A stretch of 49,097 nt of DNA from contig CACJZM010000004.1 of assembly GCA_902597895.1 (NCBI GenBank), positions 1 through 49,097 on the forward strand. Direction: 5' to 3'. The first letter of the stretch is position 1. Every line of letters begins with the position of its first letter. A model generated the notes under the pieces. It was not told where the DNA came from, ran no database searches, and worked only from the letters and a program-made list of their open reading frames with translations. Source of the stretch: an uncultured Pelagibacteraceae bacterium. Lineage in GTDB: Bacteria; Pseudomonadota; Alphaproteobacteria; Pelagibacterales; Pelagibacteraceae. A program made the position numbers and the translations under genes. This document shows positions 16,692-24,425 of this stretch, one piece after another.

Positions 16692-16831
16692 TGGAAGAAC
16701 AATTAAGAATTATACTAATAATTATAGTGTCTGTTTCAATATTTGGGCTATTAGTATTTGTGTATGTCAAAAACTATATAAAAAGAAAAATTCAATATTA
16801 TTTAAATGAAAAAAATAAAAATTTAAAGTAG
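16691..16831 (+). CDS. Small single-pass membrane protein (46 residues)
   Basis: ATG at 16691 overlaps the last base of the cysQ stop (TAATG). The 46-codon frame ends with TAG at 16829-16831. Residues about 6-26 form one hydrophobic helix rich in Ile and Val. A Lys/Arg-rich tail of about 20 residues follows and would lie in the cytoplasm by the positive-inside rule. The layout resembles CcmD-like or other bitopic microproteins, but no known family is recognised. The end runs 9 bases into the convergent recX gene. Confidence 0.6.
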   Translation: MEEQLRIILIIIVSVSIFGLLVFVYVKNYIKRKIQYYLNEKNKNLK

Positions 16832-17386
16832 ATTTAATATTTTAATATATTCGTCTTTTTCTATATCCATTATTTTTTTTGATGTTTCAAAGTCAAATCC
16901 TGCTCTCGCTAATATTCCAATATCTTTTTTATAAAATAAAGATCTGTTGCTTTCTTCCCTTGCAGGACCAATCCTCTTCTTTTTACAAATTTTAATTGCC
17001 GAAAAAAAGTCTTGGTCTTCATTATTATTTTTTATATCAGCTAGAGTCTCTCTAACATACTTGTCGCTAATTCCTTTCTGAATTAAATAATTTCTAATTT
17101 TGTTAATGGAGCTTCCTCTTTGTATTAAATTTTTCGCTTTTGAATTAGAATAAAATTTATCATTAATAAATTTGCTTTGTTCTAAATCGTTGAGTACAAC
17201 GGTTATTAAATCACTTATACTTGATTTATTAACACTAGAATTTTTAAAACTTAAATATTTTTTTAAAAGATATGTCTTTAATTGCTGTTTAGATGGTGCA
17301 TATTTTTCAATGTAATTTAGTGCAAAATTTCGCATTTCATCTACTGTGGCCTCTAAGTCTTTTTTTTTATTTTTTCTATGAATCAT
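16823..17386 (-). CDS. recX: RecX-family regulator of RecA
   Basis: RecX proteins bind RecA and control its activity. The 187-residue form is made of three-helix repeats, seen as AlNYIEKYAPSKQQLKTYLL-type N-terminal helices, the LIQRGSSINKIRNYLIQKGI repeat in the middle and ARAGFDFETSKKIMD near the C terminus. I prefer the ATG at 17386: the upstream in-frame ATG at 17422 would run over the start of the divergent gene and adds only a hydrophobic, unrelated extension. Similarity is moderate, as usual in this divergent family. No recA gene is nearby. Confidence 0.8.
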   Translation of the reverse strand: MIHRKNKKKDLEATVDEMRNFALNYIEKYAPSKQQLKTYLLKKYLSFKNSSVNKSSISDLITVVLNDLEQSKFINDKFYSNSKAKNLIQRGSSINKIRNYLIQKGISDKYVRETLADIKNNNEDQDFFSAIKICKKKRIGPAREESNRSLFYKKDIGILARAGFDFETSKKIMDIEKDEYIKILNLL

Positions 17387-17410
17387 GAATGAATAATATA
17401 ATATAATTCT

Positions 17411-17884
17411 ATGTTGGAACAAATTTTCACTTATTTTACAATTGATATTATTTATATTTGGTTAAATATTGGTGTTATTCCTTTTTGGTTGATGCTTATT
17501 TTTTTTCCAACCTCCAAGATTTGCAATATTTTTGTTAGCTCTATCTTTCCAATTATAATTTTCAGTGCAATTTATTTATATTTAGTTTATTTTTTCTTCT
17601 TATCCGATTATGATTTTTTAGGTAATTTTGCTCTTTATTTAAGCTTAGATGATTTAAAAGATTTATTTTCAAATGACGGATTTTTAATACTCTTCTGGAT
17701 ACACTTTCTAGCTATAAATTTATTTTGTGGTTCTTGGATTGTTAAAGATTATCAAAAATTTGCTATCTCCAAATATCTGACTTTTTTTCCAATTTTAATT
17801 ACTTATTTTATTGGGCCTTTAGGTTTGTTTATCTACTGGATTATAAGAATTTTTTACGCAAAGAAAATTTCATTATTTGATTAA
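17411..17884 (+). CDS. ABA4-like (DUF4281) membrane protein
   Basis: The 157-residue membrane protein has four hydrophobic segments (near 18-36, 41-65, 92-110, 122-148). Marks of the ABA4-like family are an FWIHFLAINLFCGSWIVKD segment and the C-terminal IGPLGLFIYWIIR helix. In plants ABA4 is needed for neoxanthin formation; bacterial homologues have no established role. The gene is divergent from recX and convergent with the rhodanese gene, overlapping its end by 4 bases. No carotenoid genes are in the window. Confidence 0.78.
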   Translation: MLEQIFTYFTIDIIYIWLNIGVIPFWLMLIFFPTSKICNIFVSSIFPIIIFSAIYLYLVYFFFLSDYDFLGNFALYLSLDDLKDLFSNDGFLILFWIHFLAINLFCGSWIVKDYQKFAISKYLTFFPILITYFIGPLGLFIYWIIRIFYAKKISLFD

Positions 17885-18264
17885 GTAATTTTAAAACCAT
17901 TATTTCTCATTGATGCAAAACCTCCATCTATATGAGAAACTTTTTTAAAACCCATTTCTTGTAATGACTTTGCTGATAAAGCTGACCTTAAACCACCTGC
18001 ACAAAAAAGAACCATCTCCTTATTCATATCAATTTTTCCATCTTTAAAATAAGCACTTTCAGGATCCATCCAAAATTCTAACATTCCTCTTGGGATATGA
18101 ATTGAATTTTCAACTCTACCATTTTTTTCAAGCTCCCGAATGTCTCTTAAATCGATCAAATTACATTCTTTATCATTAATCTTTTTTTTTGCCTCATCTG
18201 AACTTATGGTTTTGATCTGAGCTAGAGCTTCTTTTACTAAAGACTGTGATGATTTTATTGTCAT
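17881..18264 (-). CDS. Rhodanese-like sulfurtransferase domain protein
   Basis: This is a single-domain rhodanese of 127 residues, cytoplasmic. The CH2A-like region is LIDLRDIRELEKNGRVENSI (near 37-56). The active-site loop is FCAGGLRSA, with the catalytic cysteine near residue 88 carrying the persulfide. IDGGFASM near the end closes the fold. The six-residue loop (CAGGLR) is the sulfur-transferring type rather than the phosphatase type. Partners cannot be told from the neighbourhood. Confidence 0.9.
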   Translation of the reverse strand: MTIKSSQSLVKEALAQIKTISSDEAKKKINDKECNLIDLRDIRELEKNGRVENSIHIPRGMLEFWMDPESAYFKDGKIDMNKEMVLFCAGGLRSALSAKSLQEMGFKKVSHIDGGFASMRNNGFKIT

Positions 18265-18294
18265 AATAATATAATAATTATACTAAATAATAAC

Positions 18295-19287
18295 ATGAAA
18301 AAAAGCATTATTAAAAAAATATTTATTAAAATCTCTAAATTTCTTGGATATGAAATAATCGATCAGAATGAATTTTATTCTCCAACATTGAACAAAGAGC
18401 TAAACGAAAACCTCTCATCAATAAGTAAATCAATAGTTTTACCAATGGGAGAAGTTAATTTAACGAGGAAAGTAAAATCATTATTGATATTATTTAGAAC
18501 TAATACAAATGTGGAAATATGGGATCAAAATAGAAAAAGAATATTTGAAAATCCTAAAATAGAATATGTTTTAAGATCATTGTTTTCGCTAATTAAATCA
18601 ATTAAAAAACTTAATGAGCAAAATAAAGATATTGAAGTTATTTTAAAAGTTGTTGATGACAATTCAAATGAAGAAAATTTAAAAAAAATTAAAAATTTAC
18701 TTCTTTTATCCAGTTTAAATTTTGAAATAATTAATCATTCATTTAAAGATCATAAAAATTTTATTAAAGAACAAAAATCAGAGGAAACTTTCGCGAATTT
18801 ATCTAGTTTGTTAAAATGCTTTGAATTAGGAAAATCAGAAGGAAAAGACCTTATTTTTTTTGTGGAAGACGACTATTTGCACTTTGAAGAATCTTTAGAG
18901 GAAATGGTTTCAACTTATGAAAGAATAACCTCTCAATTAAATAAGGACATTTTTATGTGTCCTTCAGATTACCCTTATCTTTATATGAATAATGAAAAAA
19001 CTAGTTTGCTACTTGGTAGCAAAAGACATTGGAGATCTATTAATAAAACACTTTGTACGTTTTTAGCTCCAATTAGTTTTATTGATAAATATTGGGATAA
19101 TTTTAAGAAAAATTGTCAGGATAGGCATGATCCATTCGAAAAATATCTAAATGAACTTTATGAAAAAGAACTTTGTATTTCACCTGTAAAATCTTTATCT
19201 GTACACTTTGCAAATATTAATTCTAGCTACGGATTATCACCATACATAAATTATAAAGCTTTATGGGAAGATAATAATTATGACTAA
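18295..19287 (+). CDS. Probable GT-A-type glycosyltransferase
   Basis: The 330-residue protein lacks membrane segments. A nucleotide-binding half with EVILKVVDDNSN (near 116-127) is followed by a metal-binding FVEDDYLHFE segment near 190-199, which looks like the DxD site of a GT-A fold. The C-terminal part (PSDYPYLY, RHWRSINKTLCTF) could be the acceptor side. The donor and acceptor are unknown; cell-surface glycan synthesis is likely. It overlaps the bcp-like peroxiredoxin gene by 8 bases. The first 50 residues are basic and may sit at the membrane surface. Confidence 0.68.
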   Translation: MKKSIIKKIFIKISKFLGYEIIDQNEFYSPTLNKELNENLSSISKSIVLPMGEVNLTRKVKSLLILFRTNTNVEIWDQNRKRIFENPKIEYVLRSLFSLIKSIKKLNEQNKDIEVILKVVDDNSNEENLKKIKNLLLLSSLNFEIINHSFKDHKNFIKEQKSEETFANLSSLLKCFELGKSEGKDLIFFVEDDYLHFEESLEEMVSTYERITSQLNKDIFMCPSDYPYLYMNNEKTSLLLGSKRHWRSINKTLCTFLAPISFIDKYWDNFKKNCQDRHDPFEKYLNELYEKELCISPVKSLSVHFANINSSYGLSPYINYKALWEDNNYD

Positions 19288-19744
19288 AAATACTAAAGCA
19301 CCAAATTTTAAATTAGAGTCAACTTCCGGAAAAATTATTGAACTTAATAAGATTAAATCAAAATATATTGTTTTGTATTTTTACCCAAAGGATGACACGC
19401 CAGGATGTACTTTGGAGACTAAAGACTTTAATAAACTTTTAAATAAATTTAAGAGTTTAGACTCAATTATTTTAGGTATTTCAAAAGATAGTATTGAAAG
19501 TCACAAAAAATTTAAAAAAAAACACAATATTAAATTTGATTTATTATCTGATGAGGAAAAAAAATCTATTAAAGCTTATAAAACGTGGGGTAAAAAAAAA
19601 TTTATGGGCAGAGAATTTATGGGTCAAATTAGAAGCTCTTTTGTTATATCTAACGGTAAAATCCTCAACGAATGGAGAAACGTCCGCGTAAAAGATCACG
19701 CTCAAGAGGTTTTAGATTTTATAAAAAGTTTTAAAAAGGCCTAA
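19280..19744 (+). CDS. bcp: Peroxiredoxin, BCP/PrxQ type
   Basis: The 154-residue thiol peroxidase reduces hydroperoxides with electrons from thioredoxin. FYPKDDTPGCTLE at about residues 35-47 contains the peroxidatic cysteine (Cys44). A resolving cysteine five residues later, seen in many BCPs, is absent here, where the residue is Lys, so it is a one-cysteine form or uses another resolving thiol. The rest (GISKDSIESHKKF, RSSFVI) follows the family. A hairpin terminator overlaps its stop. Confidence 0.92.
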   Translation: MTKNTKAPNFKLESTSGKIIELNKIKSKYIVLYFYPKDDTPGCTLETKDFNKLLNKFKSLDSIILGISKDSIESHKKFKKKHNIKFDLLSDEEKKSIKAYKTWGKKKFMGREFMGQIRSSFVISNGKILNEWRNVRVKDHAQEVLDFIKSFKKA

Positions 19745-19758
19745 TTTCTTAGGCCTTT
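19735..19758 (+). terminator. Hairpin terminator of the bcp transcript
   Basis: AAAGGCCTAA at 19735-19744 pairs perfectly with TTAGGCCTTT at 19749-19758 around a four-base loop. ATTTATTT follows. The stem spans the stop codon of the peroxiredoxin gene. The GC-rich core stands out from the AT-rich surroundings. Confidence 0.8.
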
Positions 19759-19790
19759 ATTTATTTAAACTAAGGGAGAATAAATTTTTT

Positions 19791-19838
19791 TTAAGGGCCT
19801 CCTGAGAGTAGACATGTGAAAATACAGGAGGCCCTTAA
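19791..19838 (-). terminator. Long perfect hairpin downstream of amtB
   Basis: TTAAGGGCCTCCTG at 19791-19804 pairs with CAGGAGGCCCTTAA at 19825-19838, giving 14 base pairs with a 20-base loop that contains the palindrome ACATGT. It lies 12 bases beyond the amtB stop. On the amtB strand the stem is followed by A8 and not by a U-run, so it is not a textbook intrinsic terminator. It could protect the 3' end of the mRNA or end transcription in another way. Confidence 0.65.
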
Positions 19839-19850
19839 TCATATGATGCT

Positions 19851-21146
19851 TTAATCTCTTATTGCGTAAGCAATTACTCCAGTCTCTGTTACATCAGTAC
19901 CTTTGAGTTCTCCTTCTTTACTCAATCTAATACCAATTGTATTTTTCATAATTGCCCAAACAATTAGGGATACTATGAATACAAATGCATTGATTGATAT
20001 TACTCCAAGTAACTGTGCACCAAAATTTGTATCTGGATTAGTAATTGGAACAGCTAGTGTTCCCCAAATACCAGCAAATAAGTGAGCTGGAATTGCACCT
20101 ACGACGTCATCAATTTTCATTGATAGTAAGAATTTAGTTCCGTACACAACTAATATTCCACCAACTGCTCCAATTAAAATTGCAGCTAAAGGTGATGGCA
20201 TTAAAGGTTCAGCTGTTATAGCAACTAGTCCACCGATACATCCGTTTAACATTTGAATAACATCTGTTTTACCAAAAGCTAATCTTGTAACAATAGCTGC
20301 TGCCATTACACCACCAGCTCCTGCTAAGAATGTGTTCATAAAGATAGTTGATACTGCTATTGCATCGTCAGCTGTACCCATTGCTAATTGTGAACCACCG
20401 TTAAATCCAAACCAACCTAACCACAGAATAAAAATACCAATTGTAACTAGTGGTATCGATGATGCTGCGTAAGGTTTGATTGGCTTTGCCTCACCTTTGG
20501 ATCCGAATCTTCCTAATCTTGGTCCCAATAAAATTGCACCAGCTAAAGCTGCGGCTCCTCCTGTTGAGTGAACAAGCGTAGATCCAGCAAAGTCAGAGAA
20601 CCCAGCAGATGCTAACCATCCGCCTCCCCACTGCCATCCCATTACGATAGGATAGATAATTCCTGATAAAATTGCTGCAAATAAGAAGAAAGGCCATAAT
20701 TTGATTCTTTCAGCTAAAGTTCCTGAAACAATAGATACAGTTGTTGCACAAAATACCATTTGGAAATACCAATCTGATCCATCTGAGTAACCAGTATCCA
20801 CAGCACTAGAATCTGACCATGGAATGAAACTTCCAATATAACCGCCCTCTGGAATACCATAAGCTAAATTGTATCCAAACATCCAGAACATTATTCCAGC
20901 AATTGAAAATAATCCTATGTTTTTAGCACAAATTACAGATACACTTTTTGATGTAACTGAACCAGCTTCAAGCATTGCAAATCCTGCTGCCATAAACATG
21001 ACTAGGAACCCACAAACTAAAAATAAGAATGTGTTAAATATAAATCCAACTTCTGCAGAAACGGTCGTCTCTGCTGCGGCAGGCATTGCAAACCACAGTA
21101 AAAAACCGAGTGTAAGAAGTGGGACTTTTCGTAAAATTTTAAACAT
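19851..21146 (-). CDS. amtB: Ammonium transporter
   Basis: The 431-residue Amt family channel takes up ammonium at the inner membrane. A signal-peptide-like first helix ends at PAAAETT (about residue 25). Eleven membrane segments follow. Pore marks are visible: FQMVFCATTVSIVSGTLAERI (phenylalanine gate region and S219-like site near 130-150), HSTGGAAALAGAI with the first pore histidine, and HLFAGIWGTLAVP with the second. AAGGAG lies upstream of the ATG. No glnK gene is adjacent, which is unusual outside SAR11-like genomes. An inverted repeat lies about 80 bases upstream. Confidence 0.96.
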   Translation of the reverse strand: MFKILRKVPLLTLGFLLWFAMPAAAETTVSAEVGFIFNTFLFLVCGFLVMFMAAGFAMLEAGSVTSKSVSVICAKNIGLFSIAGIMFWMFGYNLAYGIPEGGYIGSFIPWSDSSAVDTGYSDGSDWYFQMVFCATTVSIVSGTLAERIKLWPFFLFAAILSGIIYPIVMGWQWGGGWLASAGFSDFAGSTLVHSTGGAAALAGAILLGPRLGRFGSKGEAKPIKPYAASSIPLVTIGIFILWLGWFGFNGGSQLAMGTADDAIAVSTIFMNTFLAGAGGVMAAAIVTRLAFGKTDVIQMLNGCIGGLVAITAEPLMPSPLAAILIGAVGGILVVYGTKFLLSMKIDDVVGAIPAHLFAGIWGTLAVPITNPDTNFGAQLLGVISINAFVFIVSLIVWAIMKNTIGIRLSKEGELKGTDVTETGVIAYAIRD

Positions 21147-21223
21147 AAAACTCCTTAATTAAATTAAAAGAAGTTTTTATATTTTAATTTAAACTTAAAA
21201 CTAATGATGATTGATTAAAATAG

Positions 21224-21242
21224 ATATGCATAATTTGCATAT
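21224..21242. promoter_or_regulatory. Inverted repeat upstream of amtB, possible operator
   Basis: ATATGCA at 21224-21230 and TGCATAT at 21236-21242 form a perfect seven-base inverted repeat with a five-base spacer (TAATT). It is about 80 bases upstream of the amtB start, where a regulator of nitrogen uptake would be expected to bind. TGCA half-sites recall NtrC sites, but the match to the known consensus is partial. It may instead be part of the promoter. Confidence 0.35.
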
Positions 21243-21245
21243 AGT

Positions 21246-21281
21246 AACAGCCTTATTACGTTTTTACATAATAAGGCTGTT
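21246..21281 (-). terminator. Hairpin downstream of the HU gene
   Basis: AACAGCCTTATTA at 21246-21258 and TAATAAGGCTGTT at 21269-21281 form a perfect 13-base-pair stem with a ten-base loop. It begins 8 bases after the stop of the HU gene on the minus strand. No U-run follows on that strand. It lies between HU and the amtB upstream region and probably separates the two transcripts. Confidence 0.65.
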
Positions 21282-21289
21282 AAATAGAT

Positions 21290-21565
21290 TTACTTATTGA
21301 ATACTTCTTTAAGTGCTTTTGCAGGTAAAAATTTTACTTTTTGAGAAGCTGCGATTTGAATTTGCTCTCCTGTTCTAGGATTACGTCCAATTCGAGCTTT
21401 TCTTTTAGCCACTTTGTAAGTACCAAAACCAGCAATTTTCACAGAATCGTCATTTTTCAATGCATCCAGAATAGTGTTGGTAATTGTATCAAAAGTACGC
21501 TCTGCATCAGCTTTGCTCTGACTTAAAGAACCAGCCAATTTAGCGACTAATTGTTTTTTGTTCAT
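21290..21565 (-). CDS. hup: HU-family DNA-binding protein
   Basis: The 91-residue histone-like protein binds and bends DNA as a dimer. The N-terminal helices (MNKKQLVAKLAGSLSQSKAD) are followed by the beta-arm signature GRNPRTGEQIQIAASQKVKF (residues about 61-80), with the tip residues RNP. KIAGFGTYKV precedes it. The length is typical. It could be HupA, HupB or an IHF-like relative; the arm sequence and the FGTYKV segment favour HU. GGAGC lies shortly upstream of ATG. Confidence 0.95.
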   Translation of the reverse strand: MNKKQLVAKLAGSLSQSKADAERTFDTITNTILDALKNDDSVKIAGFGTYKVAKRKARIGRNPRTGEQIQIAASQKVKFLPAKALKEVFNK

Positions 21566-21711
21566 TTTAGCTCCGGTTTATTAGGTTAATATTTATAATT
21601 AACATAATCGTTGATTTTTCAAGCTTTTTTTTAGTGTTATAAAGTAATAAAGACACAATATATAGTTGATCAAAAAGCCTTATTTTCCTTACTTTTTTGA
21701 AGAATAAAAAT

Positions 21712-21726
21712 GGCTTAAAATAAGCC
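21712..21726 (-). terminator. Hairpin terminator at the end of rseP
   Basis: On the minus strand GGCTTA and TAAGCC form a six-base-pair stem with a three-base loop, followed by ATTTTTATT. The stem includes the last codons and stop of the rseP gene, as in the bcp terminator. Confidence 0.6.
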
Positions 21727-22824
21727 TAAATCTTTTAAATCATTAAAGGTAGCAAAAAACATTAAAAACAATAGCAAAAACATTCCGATTCGAAAAAAAC
21801 CTTCTTGAGTTTTTTGACTAAGAGGTCTGCCTAAAATTTTTTCAAAACTATAAAACATTAAATGACCTCCATCCAACAGTGGTATTGGGAATAAATTTAT
21901 CAAACCTAAGCTTATTGAAATATAAGCCATCATACTTAAAAAGGGTATAAGTCCAAATTCAGCTACTTGTCCTGTTACTTTTGCTATTCTTATTGGTCCA
22001 CCTAATTGAGAACTGTCGCCTGAACCTCCAAGAATAGACCCTAAATATTTTAACGATGAAATACTAACAAAGTAAACTTCACTAATTGAATGATATAGAG
22101 CTTTTGTAGGACCTAATTTTACATGATTAATTTCATTATTAAATGGACTTAATTTTATTCCAACCATTCTTTTTTTAATTTTGTTACCCATATTATCCTC
22201 TGTATCAACAATATTGGGTCTTACTTTTAAAAGAATTTCATTTTCAACTCTTGATACTTTAAAATCTATAGTATCTGAGGTCGACATCATTATAAGTTTA
22301 GATACATCTAAAATACTTTTGACTTTATTTCCGTCTATTTCTAAAATTACATCATTATTTTTTAAACCAGCAACTTCAGCAGGACTATCTTTTTGTACTT
22401 CATTTATCATCGCGGGGGTAAAATCTTTACCAACAAACATATAAATTGATAAAAAAATAACTATCGCTAATAAAAAATTAGCCAATGGTCCTGCGGCAAC
22501 AATTAAAGATCTTTGATATAAAGGTTTTAAAACAAACAGTTTTTCTTGATCTTCTGGAGAGTACTTTTTTAGAATTTTTTCTTGGTCTGCTTGACTGAAA
22601 ACATTTCTATCTCCAAAAAATTTTACATATCCGCCTAAAGGAATCCAGCATATTTTCCATCTTGTTCCTGATTTATCATTCCAACCAAAGATCTCCTTAC
22701 CAAAACCTATTGAAAAATCTGTTACACCAACACCATATCTTTTTGCAAAATAATAGTGTCCATATTCATGTATAAATACCACAACTAAAATTAAAGCAAT
22801 AAATGGTAGTATATAATTAAGCAT
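21715..22824 (-). CDS. rseP: Site-2 intramembrane zinc metalloprotease
   Basis: RseP cuts membrane-bound anti-sigma factors and signal peptide remnants. The zinc motif HEYGH lies in the first helix (about residues 19-23 from my start). A PDZ domain with SPAEVAGLKNNDVI follows. The C-terminal NLFPIPLLDGGHL supplies the third zinc ligand. I place the start at ATG 22824 (369 residues, MLNYILPF), because the longer in-frame start at 22989 would lie inside the symporter gene and adds an unrelated stretch. One PDZ domain is seen; E. coli RseP has two. The symporter gene ends 46 bases upstream. Confidence 0.93.
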   Translation of the reverse strand: MLNYILPFIALILVVVFIHEYGHYYFAKRYGVGVTDFSIGFGKEIFGWNDKSGTRWKICWIPLGGYVKFFGDRNVFSQADQEKILKKYSPEDQEKLFVLKPLYQRSLIVAAGPLANFLLAIVIFLSIYMFVGKDFTPAMINEVQKDSPAEVAGLKNNDVILEIDGNKVKSILDVSKLIMMSTSDTIDFKVSRVENEILLKVRPNIVDTEDNMGNKIKKRMVGIKLSPFNNEINHVKLGPTKALYHSISEVYFVSISSLKYLGSILGGSGDSSQLGGPIRIAKVTGQVAEFGLIPFLSMMAYISISLGLINLFPIPLLDGGHLMFYSFEKILGRPLSQKTQEGFFRIGMFLLLFLMFFATFNDLKDLGLF

Positions 22825-22870
22825 ATTTTCAATATAATAAATTTTTTTAACTATACAAGTTTCAAAATGT

Positions 22871-24307
22871 TCATTTTTTGCCAATTTTCCATGTAAAAAT
22901 AGGAACAAAGGTAGCAATAATAAAAGATAAGAACAATAATGATTGCAAAATAAATTGTGGAAACAATTCTTTTGGTAATAGATATCCAACTAAAATAGAT
23001 TTTGAAAAATCAGGACTTGGAAAAAAAAGTAAGCCAGCAATTAACCCAATTAATATAGATACATATGCATTTTTCTCATTGATTGATTTTGTATAGAAAC
23101 TATAAAATATAGTTAATACTGCTGAACAGCACAAAAGATCAGCTAGTAAAAAAAGATACAAAATGCTTAATCCCTTAGAAGCAACAATAAAAACTATTAC
23201 TGATATTAATAATATAATGTAGTTTGAAATTTTTGAATAATTACTTTTCAATTTTATAATTTTATTTCCATCAACAATTATCAAGCTAGATATTGCATTA
23301 ATTAGAGTATCAATGCTGCTTACTGTTAGTGAAATTGCTAAAATTACTATTATCAATGCTAAAAAAATTAAATCTTTTCCTAACAATAAAGAGAAAAAAG
23401 CTAAATCTGGCATTACAGATGAATTAGCTGAAACTGCAACCAAACCTGTAAATCCCATAAAAAAAACAATTGGAATAATTATTAAAAAGGATAAAAATAA
23501 ACTTTTTTTTAAAATATTATTATTTTTTGCAGCATATACTCTTTGCCAATTACCTTGATGAAAAAGGTTTGTTGCTGCAACAGCTATAAAAAAAGTTAAT
23601 CCAGCTGTGAAATTTGGCATATAATTTGAACTTAATAAATGAGGCTTATTCATTTTAATAAAGTCAAAACTAAACTCAGCAGAATTAAAAGAAATCAAAA
23701 AACTAAAAGATATTATTAATAAAATTAGAAAAATTATAAATTGAACACTGTCAGTAAATATTGAAGCTCTTAAACCGCCATAAAGAGTATAAATTAATGA
23801 AGAAGTAATAACAATTATAGCAGTTATCCATAAACTTGTTCCTGAAATATAATTAATTAAAATTGCTACTGCAGTCACTTCTGCTATTAAAAATATAGTC
23901 ATATAAAAAATAGATAAAAATAAAATTAATTTAAATAATTTTTTTCCAAACTTTATTCTTATAACTTCAATTAGCGTTTTGGCTTTAGGATAAAGTATTC
24001 TAAATTTTTGTCCCAGATAAATTAGGATATATAAAGGGAACGCTGCACCTATTGCATAACCGATTACAGCACCTACTCCACCCCATGTTGCTGCAGAAGC
24101 AGGACCAAATAATATCCAAGCTCCTAAAGCAGATGAAACTAAACTTGTAGTTAAAGAAAAAGTTTCAATATTTCTATTGGCAACTAAGTAATTATTAAGC
24201 CCTTTATATTTTTTTGAGTAAAATATTCCTGTTACAACAAATAACAAACATAAAAAAAATGTTAATAAAATCGAAGATGTTTGATCTAGTATATTTAAAC
24301 TTTGCAT
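22871..24307 (-). CDS. thiV: Sodium:solute symporter under TPP riboswitch control (ThiV type, thiamin pyrimidine uptake)
   Basis: This is a 478-residue member of the sodium:solute symporter (SSS/SLC5) family with about 13 membrane segments. SSS marks include the first helices with the YLVANRNIE segment (near 41-49), the GPASAATWGGVGAVIGYA region and an ATNLFHQGNWQRVYAAKN segment near 241-258. A TPP riboswitch lies directly upstream, so expression is tied to thiamin pyrophosphate. In Pelagibacter a symporter with this control is called ThiV and is proposed to import the thiamin precursor HMP. The substrate here is inferred from the riboswitch and that precedent. Confidence 0.88.
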   Translation of the reverse strand: MQSLNILDQTSSILLTFFLCLLFVVTGIFYSKKYKGLNNYLVANRNIETFSLTTSLVSSALGAWILFGPASAATWGGVGAVIGYAIGAAFPLYILIYLGQKFRILYPKAKTLIEVIRIKFGKKLFKLILFLSIFYMTIFLIAEVTAVAILINYISGTSLWITAIIVITSSLIYTLYGGLRASIFTDSVQFIIFLILLIISFSFLISFNSAEFSFDFIKMNKPHLLSSNYMPNFTAGLTFFIAVAATNLFHQGNWQRVYAAKNNNILKKSLFLSFLIIIPIVFFMGFTGLVAVSANSSVMPDLAFFSLLLGKDLIFLALIIVILAISLTVSSIDTLINAISSLIIVDGNKIIKLKSNYSKISNYIILLISVIVFIVASKGLSILYLFLLADLLCCSAVLTIFYSFYTKSINEKNAYVSILIGLIAGLLFFPSPDFSKSILVGYLLPKELFPQFILQSLLFLSFIIATFVPIFTWKIGKK

Positions 24308-24308
24308 T

Positions 24309-24373
24309 TTTCCCTTTCTGAATTACCGGACAGGTTCTTAGGGTTTATTCTCAGTCTATTATGACACCCCTTA
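24309..24373 (-). promoter_or_regulatory. TPP (thi-box) riboswitch
   Basis: On the minus strand, conserved thi-box elements appear in order: GGGGTGTC (24363-24370), CTGAGA (24349-24354), ACCCT (24340-24344), GAACCTG (24331-24337), then CCGGTAATTC, CAG and AAAGGGA (about 24311-24317). This is the known TPP-binding core with a compact P3 region. The last element, AAAGGGA, lies 3 bases from the symporter ATG and is also its Shine-Dalgarno sequence, so control is most likely at translation start. Confidence 0.9.
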
Positions 24374-24425
24374 CTTCATAATATAATTGATAAAAACAAT
24401 TAATGATAGTATTTTTTAAGACTAT

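Noticed and set aside
22825-22989. Upstream extension of the rseP frame
   Set aside because: It lies within the coding region of the symporter, is hydrophobic but unrelated to RseP, and the Met at 22824 gives the usual N terminus before HExxH.
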